Shown here piece after piece: positions 1 through 6,300 of a stretch of DNA of 6,758 nt. The DNA is from an uncultured Clostridia bacterium. GTDB lineage: Bacteria > Bacillota > Clostridia > TANB77 > CAG-508. The stretch lies in the NCBI GenBank assembly GCA_947628885.1, contig CANRBO010000072.1:1-6758 (forward strand), in the 5' to 3' direction. The notes under the pieces are model-generated. The model was not told the DNA's origin. It did no database searches and saw only the letters and a list, made by a program, of their open reading frames with translations. Numbering within the stretch: position 1 is the stretch's first letter; each line of letters starts with the position of its first letter. Both the position numbers and the translations under genes were made by a program.

Positions 1-45
1 CTCTCTCTCTCTCTCTACTCTCGCAACGTTTTCAAGTTTTTTCAT
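1..45 (-). CDS. Start of a second pilin-like protein with Glu-Arg repeat leader (partial, runs off left edge)
   Basis: Only the first 15 codons are in the window, starting at the ATG at 45-43 and reading MKKLENVARVERERE. The start is supported by an AAAGGAG ribosome binding site (on the plus strand CTCCTTT near 57-63) and by near identity to the leader at 1636. The Glu-Arg stretch is encoded by a GA dinucleotide tract, seen as (CT)8 at 1-16 and cut by the window edge. By analogy with the other copy I infer that a prepilin-type hydrophobic helix and a secreted body follow to the left, but none of that is visible. Whether this copy is in frame cannot be judged here. Confidence 0.55.
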   Translation of the reverse strand, partial: MKKLENVARVERERE

Positions 46-88
46 CTTCTGATATTCTCCTTTCAAATTTTATTTTTATACTGTCTTT

Positions 89-117
89 AGTCTATCATAT
101 CTATTTCGTTTTTGCAA
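89..117 (-). promoter_or_regulatory. Predicted sigma-A promoter of the left pilin-like gene
   Basis: Read on the minus strand, the -35 is TTGCAA (117-112), the spacer is 17 bp and the -10 is TAGACT (94-89), preceded by TGA to give an extended -10. The same elements and spacing recur in copy B, where the intervening bases differ at two positions, which supports function. The predicted start of transcription lies roughly 35-40 bp before the ATG at 45. Confidence 0.55.
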
Positions 118-177
118 CTAATTTTTTTGTCATAATTTTTTTCTTTTATTCTATAAATAACATTATTTTAAGTGTTT

Positions 178-213
178 TATTAAATTAGGCAACCACAGTT
201 GCCCAATTTAATA
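178..213 (-). terminator. Hairpin terminator after the DUF1016 remnant
   Basis: A 16-position stem (178-193 with 198-213) with one A-C mismatch closes on the 4-base loop CACA. The GC core is GGCAAC/GTTGCC. It starts immediately after the stop codon at 216-214 of the nuclease remnant and separates that unit from the next pilin-like promoter. The U-tract is imperfect on the minus strand (TAATTTAATA). On the plus strand the hairpin is followed by ATTATTTTAATTTTT, so it may act in both directions. Confidence 0.65.
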
Positions 214-426
214 TTATTTTAATTTTTCTTTCATTTCATTTTCTATTTCTTCAACAGTTGGTAAATTTGATTTTAAATCTTCTGGTATTGCTTTTATCAA
301 TTCATATTCCGAAATTCCAATAGGTTTACTTATATCTTTTAAAGCATATTCAGCTTTTACTTTATTTTTTTCTTTACATAGCAAAATACCAATAGATGGA
401 TTATCATCTTTTGATTTTAATTTCAT
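214..426 (-). pseudogene. 3' remnant of a DUF1016/YhcG-type PDDEXK nuclease gene
   Basis: The 70 codons match, by my recollection of the family, the extreme C-terminus of DUF1016 (YhcG-like PDDEXK) proteins: DNPSIGILLCKEKN (residues 8-21), AEYALKDISKPIGISEYEL (25-43) and a charged tail with LPTVEEIE. Family members are usually over 300 residues, and the nuclease active-site segment with its ELK-type motif lies upstream of the part kept here, so this piece should have no nuclease activity. The first possible ATG (426-424) overlaps the end of the pilin-like body gene by 23 bp in another frame, and no ribosome binding site of its own is convincing. I read it as the tail of an older gene truncated when the pilin-like unit came to lie upstream. 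A translated small protein is possible but less likely. Confidence 0.7.
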
Positions 427-1456
427 AAGATTTGGTCTCGCCTGATTTCTCTACAAGTTTTAAATTGTTAGATTCTAAATCTATAGAAACTAATGGACGC
501 AATGCGAATGTTTGTATATATGAACTACCTGCTGATGAGCATAAACCAACTCCGTCCACACTGACACTGCCTGCATGGCTCAAGCCAAAGCTACAGTAAT
601 CGAAATTATTAAGACACACATAACGACCTGCAAGATAATAAGATTTATTCGAACTTCCCACAACTTTAAATATCATATCATAATATTGTTTATTTATAAA
701 TTCATCTTCACTATATGTATGCCTATAATATGACTGCTTGAATTCTGTTGCAGCATCTCCTGCATCTGTTCCTAATTCATTGGTATACCCATTTTCTTCT
801 TCCCATATTTCGCACTCTTTATCTCCTGTTTTCGTTCCTTCACTATATTCGTAATCCCATCTTGAATCAAAATTCTTCCACATTATTGGTGATTTATGAT
901 ATGTATCAAATGTTGTCTTTTCTCCAAACTGTATTAAATTTTCAGTTGTACTGTCTGTTGCTTCATAAAAATCACCTTCTTTATGCTTGTAATTTGTATA
1001 ATCATAAGTACTTACTTTTTGTATATCTGTTCTTCTTAGATTTCTTACTGTTATATCTTTCAATCCCTGCTGTGTATAACATTTTCTTATTATTTCATTT
1101 ACTGCATACACTCCATTATTATATCCTGTTGCGTCACTCAAACACAATGTATCTTGAGTTGGTTTGCTTGATATTATGGTTAGTGTTGTTCCGTCATAAT
1201 CCCATATTCTCCATTGCATATCTTCTGTTGTAAATTCTTGGTCTCCGTTTGCTTTTATTCCATTTTTACCATACTCTGATGCGGGTACTCCTGATGTTTC
1301 TGCTCCTATTGTGCAAGTTCCCTCATCAGGTTCATATCCTGTTACAAACGCTCCTACATTGATTGTTATTCTATCTATTTCCCTTTCTAAATTATCTAAT
1401 CCTTCTTTCTCTTCTTGCTCAGCTTTTTCATATTCTTCTACTGCTTTTTTTGCCAT
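404..1456 (-). CDS. Secreted body of a pilin-like surface protein, separated from its leader by a frame break
   Basis: This 350-codon frame starts MAKKAVEEYEKAEQ, a charged helix with the look of the stalk that follows a type IV pilin-like membrane segment. The frame is open upstream to 1483 and reads GDNGLFK just before the Met, the usual sequence after the hydrophobic helix in clostridial pseudopilin-like proteins. So 1456 is probably not the natural start, and no ribosome binding site is well spaced for it. After the helix (about 1-30) comes a beta-rich region with QWRIWDYDGTTLTIIS (81-96) and a C-terminal part with YYLAGRYV (273-280) and FALRPLVSI (317-325). These resemble the DUF6273-like or C-type-lectin-like surface domains common in gut Firmicutes; that is recognition by eye, not a search. 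Seven cysteines are present. Likely location is the cell surface. The natural gene would span 404-1636. Its last codons run into the DUF1016 remnant, so the C-terminus may be chimeric. Confidence 0.7.
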   Translation of the reverse strand: MAKKAVEEYEKAEQEEKEGLDNLEREIDRITINVGAFVTGYEPDEGTCTIGAETSGVPASEYGKNGIKANGDQEFTTEDMQWRIWDYDGTTLTIISSKPTQDTLCLSDATGYNNGVYAVNEIIRKCYTQQGLKDITVRNLRRTDIQKVSTYDYTNYKHKEGDFYEATDSTTENLIQFGEKTTFDTYHKSPIMWKNFDSRWDYEYSEGTKTGDKECEIWEEENGYTNELGTDAGDAATEFKQSYYRHTYSEDEFINKQYYDMIFKVVGSSNKSYYLAGRYVCLNNFDYCSFGLSHAGSVSVDGVGLCSSAGSSYIQTFALRPLVSIDLESNNLKLVEKSGETKSYEIKIKR

Positions 1457-1469
1457 TTTAAATAAGCCA

Positions 1470-1727
<258 letters not shown>

Positions 1728-1776
1728 TTTATTTATTATTTGTTTCATTTTTTAGTATTTTCTCCAAATCTGCCTT

Positions 1777-2085
1777 TTATTTTTCATATATAACAACCCC
1801 TGTTTCTTTTATTTCTTTATCTATAAATGAGTTCTCCATTATTTCGTATTTTTCAAAACCGTCCACTTCCTTTTGTAACTTTTCTTGAATCTCACATATT
1901 AATTTTAATAATGCAAAACCTTTTAATTTCGAATTGGTATCTATTATCAAGTCTATATCACTTTTGGCAGTAGCTTCTTTTTTTGCATACGAACCAAATA
2001 ATATTACTTGATATACTGGCTTATCCTTTAAGATTTCTTCTAATATCTTTTTTATTTCATTAATTGTATATATTTTTTCACTCAT
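1777..2085 (-). CDS. Orphan minimal nucleotidyltransferase (MNT/MntA-like)
   Basis: A 102-residue protein with the nucleotidyltransferase signature FGSYAKKEATAKSDIDLII (residues 30-48): Gly31-Ser32 bind the nucleotide phosphates, and Asp43 and Asp45 are the metal-binding pair. Asp75 in KEVDGFE is the likely third acid. Family members transfer AMP or other nucleotides to proteins; many are the antitoxin half of HEPN-MNT toxin-antitoxin pairs, adenylylating the HEPN toxin. No HEPN (DUF86-type) partner lies on either side, so the target is unknown. I start it at the ATG at 2085-2083 because GGAG at 2100-2097 is well placed, and because the longer frame from the TTG at 2118 would begin inside the promoter. 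The gene has its own promoter and ends about 50 bp before the pilin leader repeat. No clear terminator follows. Confidence 0.8.
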   Translation of the reverse strand: MSEKIYTINEIKKILEEILKDKPVYQVILFGSYAKKEATAKSDIDLIIDTNSKLKGFALLKLICEIQEKLQKEVDGFEKYEIMENSFIDKEIKETGVVIYEK

Positions 2086-2108
2086 AACATAAACTTCTCC
2101 CTTTCTAT

Positions 2109-2137
2109 ATTGTATCAAATAAATTATTTTTTTTCAA
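2109..2137 (-). promoter_or_regulatory. Near-consensus sigma-A promoter of the nucleotidyltransferase gene
   Basis: On the minus strand TTGAAA (2137-2132) and TACAAT (2114-2109) are separated by exactly 17 bp, five matches of six to each consensus hexamer. The expected transcript start near 2102 leaves a leader of about 17 nt that contains the GGGAG ribosome binding site, fitting a start at 2085. No operator-like inverted repeat is obvious over the promoter, although autoregulation is common for antitoxin-like genes. Confidence 0.7.
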
Positions 2138-2345
2138 TATAAAAACTTATTTAGTTACAATACTAGCAATATATTTTCAGTGCTTTTTATTATCGGCTGT
2201 GAATTGTAACAATATATTCATAAAATATTTTTATGTTCACAAGATAATTTGTATACATAATAATTATCATAAAATTATTTTATTTTGTTAAAATTTATTA
2301 TTTTTTATGTGCGATTTTTCGTCGTCTTGAAATCCTTTCAAAAAG

Positions 2346-2375
2346 TTATCCACAGAGTTATCCACAGTTTCCACA
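2346..2375 (+). promoter_or_regulatory. Cluster of DnaA boxes, possible replication-origin element
   Basis: Two perfect DnaA boxes TTATCCACA lie in the same orientation at 2346-2354 and 2358-2366, with start points 12 bp apart. A weaker site, GTTTCCACA (seven of nine matches), follows directly at 2367-2375. A further perfect box is at 2636-2644. To the left, 2220-2315 is almost pure A+T and could serve as an unwinding element. The composition suits a DnaA-binding region, either an origin, a titration site or a regulatory cluster. No dnaA, dnaN or rep gene is in the window, and gene orientation does not change across the site, so origin activity is only inferred. Confidence 0.6.
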
Positions 2376-2535
2376 TATAATTTTCGCTGTCAGTTTTTGT
2401 TAAAGTAATTTAACATAATGTGTTTTTATATTTCAAATGTGTAAACCTATTATTTCATAGTTGTAATATTTTTGTAAATTTTTGTCGCGTGTGTTTCGTC
2501 ATTTTGCTTATTTTAATAGTATTTTGAGTATTTTT

Positions 2536-2573
2536 AAATAGAGCATTGTTTTTTTATTAACAATGCTCTATTT
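2536..2573. terminator. Strong 15-bp hairpin terminator
   Basis: The arms 2536-2550 and 2559-2573 pair perfectly over 15 bp around an 8-base loop. The core is GAGCATTGTT/AACAATGCTC. On the plus strand the core is followed by TATTTTTA, a good U-tract. On the minus strand it is followed by TATTTAAAAA, which is weaker. The only gene that could use it is the DUF1294 gene on the minus strand about 310 bp upstream, while no plus-strand gene is visible. It also insulates the DnaA-box region from transcription. Confidence 0.65.
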
Positions 2574-2635
2574 TTACGCAAATATTTCAAAGCCTTTACT
2601 TTAGCAAATTATTTTTGGTTTACAATTTTTTAAAG

Positions 2636-2644
2636 TTATCCACA
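2636..2644 (+). promoter_or_regulatory. Third perfect DnaA box
   Basis: TTATCCACA in the same orientation as the pair at 2346-2366, about 290 bp away and 37 bp from the first unit of the tandem repeat array. A nine-base perfect site can occur by chance, but three in the same orientation within 300 bp of AT-rich DNA is more than expected for background. Confidence 0.45.
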
Positions 2645-2681
2645 TTTCACTATTTTATTTTAATATATTACTTTATTTTTG

Positions 2682-2886
2682 TTTATTGTTTTACTTTTAA
2701 TTTATTGTTTTATCTTGATTTATTGCCTTACTTTTGATTTATTGCTTTATCTTGATTTATTGCCTACTTTTAATTTATTGTTTTACTTTTAATTTATTGT
2801 TTTACTTTTAATTTATTGTTTTACTTTTAATTTATTGTTTTACTTTTAATTTATTGCTTTATCTTGATTTGTTGCTTTATTTTTAA
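2682..2886. repeat. Tandem array of eleven 18-19 bp units
   Basis: Units start at 2682, 2701, 2719, 2738, 2756, 2774, 2793, 2812, 2831, 2850 and 2868. The main form is TTTATTGTTTTACTTTTAA (19 bp), identical in five units (the first, and four in a row from 2774 to 2849). A second form, TTTATTGCTTTATCTTGA (18 bp), alternates with it near both ends. The last unit overlaps the stop codon of the DUF1294 gene. There are no unique spacers, so this is not a CRISPR array. It may be a simple minisatellite or, given the nearby DnaA boxes, iteron-like. Confidence 0.85.
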
Positions 2887-3161
2887 TTTCTAATCTTATA
2901 TATTATGTAAAGCACTATGCAAACTTCAATAAATATTACTAATGGTATATATTTTTTGAATAGTTTTTCGTCTTTTCTATAATTAAACATTTCTGTTGCT
3001 ATCATTATACCAACGAATCCGCCTAATATTGCTAACAACAAATAAATTGTATCTAGCCATTTCTTATCGATTTTTAGGAAATCGGTTCTTATATTTATCC
3101 ATAAGAATAGATATGAAATTAAATTAATACATATAAAATATCCTATTACAAAACTTATCAT
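2883..3161 (-). CDS. Small DUF1294-family membrane protein
   Basis: A 92-residue hydrophobic protein with three predicted membrane segments: about residues 2-22 (starting ISFVIGYFICINLISYLFLW), 38-60 (containing YLLLAILGGFVGIMIATEMF) and 70-89 (KYIPLVIFIEVCIVLYIIYK). The layout of a first helix containing an Asn, then a DK motif (IDKKW, 32-36), then a helix with LLAILGG, a phenylalanine and a basic patch (FNYRKDEKLFKKY) matches my recollection of DUF1294 (YsdA-like) proteins, whose function is unknown. Length is typical for the family. The ATG at 3161 is preceded by GGAAAGGAAT with about 13 nt spacing. Its 3' end overlaps the first unit of the tandem repeat array. It is transcribed in the same direction as polC, with a 216-bp gap that holds its probable own promoter. 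Confidence 0.75.
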   Translation of the reverse strand: MISFVIGYFICINLISYLFLWINIRTDFLKIDKKWLDTIYLLLAILGGFVGIMIATEMFNYRKDEKLFKKYIPLVIFIEVCIVLYIIYKIRN

Positions 3162-3187
3162 TTTAATTTTTATTCCTTTCCATTTCT

Positions 3188-3214
3188 ATTGTATTTTAGT
3201 GCTCTTTTATTCAA
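3188..3214 (-). promoter_or_regulatory. Possible promoter of the DUF1294 gene
   Basis: On the minus strand TACAAT (3193-3188) is a good -10, with TTGAAT (3214-3209) as the -35. The spacer is only 15 bp, which is shorter than optimal. It would give a leader of about 20 nt containing the AAAGGAA ribosome binding site. Read-through from polC is the alternative, since no minus-strand terminator with a U-tract is seen after polC. Confidence 0.35.
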
Positions 3215-3334
3215 TAACATTTTTATTTCTTTCGCTTATTCTGTCTAAATAATTTGCCATTTTTAGAACATCAATCTTATTTAACTACACTTTAGCCCAT
3301 TTTTCTAAATAGTTTTCAACTTTAGCACAGCCAA

Positions 3335-3356
3335 GGCTTTTGATTACACAAAAGCT
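3335..3356. other. Short hairpin downstream of polC
   Basis: GCTTTTG (3336-3342) pairs with CAAAAGC (3349-3355) around the loop ATTACA, extended by one G-T pair. It lies about 20 bp after the polC stop codon. The run of six T residues follows it only on the plus strand (3359-3364); on the minus strand there is no U-tract. It could be a weak end or an RNA-stabilising hairpin for polC, or a plus-strand terminator with no visible gene. Confidence 0.35.
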
Positions 3357-3377
3357 CATTTTTTATAGCCAACATTT

Positions 3378-6300
3378 TTATCCAAACAAACTCATTTGAT
3401 TACTTTGACTCATACCGTCTAAGCATCCTGCATTTTTTAGCATTTCGATTGCACTGTTTCCGATTTTCGCCCTAATTCTTAGGTCATCTATTGACATGAA
3501 TTCTCCTTGTTTTCGTGCTTCTTCTACTCCTTGTGCTGCTATTGTTCCAAATCCTGGTATGCTGTTCAATGGTGGTCTTATTCCGTCATCTTCCATTTTG
3601 AATTTTACTGCATTAGATTTATACAAGTCAATTGGTAAAAATGTGATTTTTCTTTCATACATTTCGTTTACTATTTCTAAAGTTTCATACATTGCACTGT
3701 CTTTTTGTGTTGCATTATTTGCTAATAGCTCTATTTCTTTCATTTTATTTTTTACTTTTTCTTGTCCGTGGCACATTATATCGCTGTCAAATGCGTCTGC
3801 TCTGATTGTGAAATATGCTGTATAATATGCTTTTGGTATATGTACTTTATACCATGCTATTCTAAATGCGTTAGTTACATACGCTGCTGCGTGGGCTTTT
3901 GGGAATAGATATTTTATTTTATTACATGAATCTATATACCAGCTTGGTACATTATTTTCTTCCATTGTTTTCTTAAATCCTGCCCATTTTTCAGGTTCTT
4001 TTGCAACTTTTCCTTTACGTACAAGCTCCATGATTTTAAATGCTGTGTTTGGTTGCACTCCTTGTTTTATTAGATACAACATTATATCATCACGAGTACA
4101 GATTGTTTCACTTAATTTTGCTGTTCCGTTGTCAATAAGTTCTTGGGCGTTTCCTAACCACACGTCAGTTCCGTGTGATAGTCCTGAGATTCTTATTAAT
4201 TCTTCAAATGTTTTTGGTTTAGTGTCTTTTAACATACCTCTTACAAATTTTGTTCCTGATTCAGGTATCCCATAGGTTCCAACTTCTGATTTTATTGCTT
4301 CAGGCGTTACTCCCAATGCTTCTGTTGATGAATATATTGACATTGTTGCTTTATCATCAAGCGGAACTTTTGTTGGGTCTAATCCTGTTAAATCATACAA
4401 CATACGTATTACTGTTGGATCATCATGTCCTAGTATATCTAATTTTAACAGGTTTTGGTCTATTGAGTGGTAGTCGAAATGTGTAGTTATTATATCTGAG
4501 TTTGGATCATCTGCTGGATGTTGTACTGGTGTAAATTCATATATTTCTCTACCTTTTGGTACAACTATAATTCCACCTGGGTGCTGACCTGTTGTTCTTT
4601 TTATGCCTGTACAGCCTTGTGAAAGTCTTACAATTTCTGCATTACTTGTTGGTTGTCCTTTTTCTTCAAAATATTTTTTTACATATCCATAAGCAGTTTT
4701 GTCGGCTACAGTTCCAACTGTTCCTGCTTTAAATGTTGTTCCTTTTCCGAAAATTACTTCTGTGTATTTATGTGCTTTTGCTTGATATTCTCCTGAGAAA
4801 TTTAAGTCAATATCAGGCTCTTTATCTCCATTGAATCCTAAAAATGTTTCAAATGGTATATCCATGCCGTCTTTATCTAGTCTATGTCCACATTTTGGGC
4901 AAAATTTATCAGGCAAGTCAAATCCATTTTTTATACCATAATCAGTAAAGTCTGAATATTTACATTGTGGACATCTATAATGTGGTGGAAGTGAATTAAC
5001 TTCTGTAATTCCGGTCATATTTGCTACGAACGATGAACCTACTGAGCCTCTTGAACCTACAATATATCCGTCTTCATTAGATTTCCACACTAATTTTTGT
5101 GCAATGATGTACATTACTGAGAATCCATTTTTTATAATTGAATCCAATTCTTTATCTAGTCTACCTTGCACTATTTCAGGAAGTGGATCTCCATATAATT
5201 CATGTGCTTTTGTGTATGCTATTTCTCTTATTGTTTCTTCGCATTTTGGAATATATGGTGGACATTTTTCAGGCGAAATTGGTCTTATTACTTCGCACAT
5301 ATCTGCGATTTTATTTGTGTTTGTTACAACTACTTCATATGCTTTTTCTTCTCCCAAATATTCAAATTCTTTAAGCATTTCTTCTGTTGTCCTTAAATAC
5401 AATGGTGCTTGCATATCTGCGTCATCATATCCTTGTCCAGCTTGTATTATTCTTCTATATATCTCATCTTGTGGATCTATGAAATGCACGTCGCAAGTTG
5501 CACATACTGGTTTTCCTAATTTTTCTCCTAAGTCTACTATTTTTCTTACTATATTTTTTAAATCTTCATCACTTTTTAAAGTGCCATTTCTAACTAAATA
5601 TTCGTCATTTTGTATAGGTTGAATCTCCAAATAATCATAGTCTTTTGCGATTTCTTCTATGTCTTCATCTGATTTTCCTGCCAATATTGCTTGATATAAT
5701 TCTCCTTGGTCGCAGGCACTTCCAATAATCAATCCTTCTGAATATTTTTTTAGAATTGATTTTAATATAAGTGGCTTTTTATAAAAATATTTTACATGAG
5801 AAAATGATACTAATTTATATAAATTTTTTAATCCAACATAATCTTTTGCTAATATTATAATGTGATGACTTTTTAATTTCTTAAAATTAGCTTTCCCCGC
5901 TTCTTTATTATCAATATCTGCTAAATATTTTACTCCTTGTTCTTCAAGCATTTTACACATTACATTAAATACTTTAACAGTTGTGTCAACATCATCTAAT
6001 GCTCTATGTGCTACTTCTACCTTAATTCCAAGGTTTTCTGCAATTATTCCTAATTTATATTTTTTATAATCAGGGAACAAATCTTTTGCTAATCTTAAAG
6101 TGTCCAAATATGTATAATCAAATTTTAATCCTAATTGTTCACAATTATATCTTAAAAATCCTGTATCAAAATCTGCATTATGTGCTACCAAAACAGAATC
6201 TCCAAAAAATTCAAGAATTTTTGGCATGATTTCTTTTATTGTTGGTGCATCTTTTACCATATCATCTGTTATATTGGTTATTTCCTGTACTTTATATGGG

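Larger units (their letters stand above)
1..137 (-). repeat. Direct repeat copy A: promoter, RBS, start codon and GA leader module
   Basis: This segment aligns with 1592-1727 at a constant offset of 1591 bp. By eye there are about nine mismatches and no indel over the first 120 aligned positions, then similarity fades after an indel in a T-rich stretch. The repeat spans the complete 5' control region and the first codons of two pilin-like genes, so it duplicates a gene-start module rather than an insertion sequence. No terminal inverted repeats or transposase are visible. Confidence 0.85.

Noticed and set aside
748..1233. Long open frame on the plus strand opposite the pilin-like body
   Set aside because: Leu/His/Tyr-rich low-complexity translation, no ribosome binding site, and it lies antisense to a frame with convincing protein character.
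404..1456. Diversity-generating retroelement target gene
   Set aside because: No reverse transcriptase, template repeat or accessory gene is in the window, and the lectin-like resemblance alone is not enough.
2086..2118. Longer start (TTG at 2118) for the nucleotidyltransferase
   Set aside because: The TTG overlaps the -10 hexamer of the promoter and lies upstream of the predicted transcript start; the ATG at 2085 has a well-placed GGAG.
2682..2886. CRISPR array
   Set aside because: The 18-19 bp units are directly contiguous, without unique spacers, and no cas gene is near.
3496..5622. Several open frames on the plus strand inside polC
   Set aside because: They are antisense shadows of a fully conserved polC coding sequence and have no recognisable motifs or ribosome binding sites.
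5104..5622. Overlapping membrane-protein-like frames on the plus strand within polC
   Set aside because: The hydrophobic look comes from the T-rich complement of an A-rich coding strand; no independent evidence supports expression.
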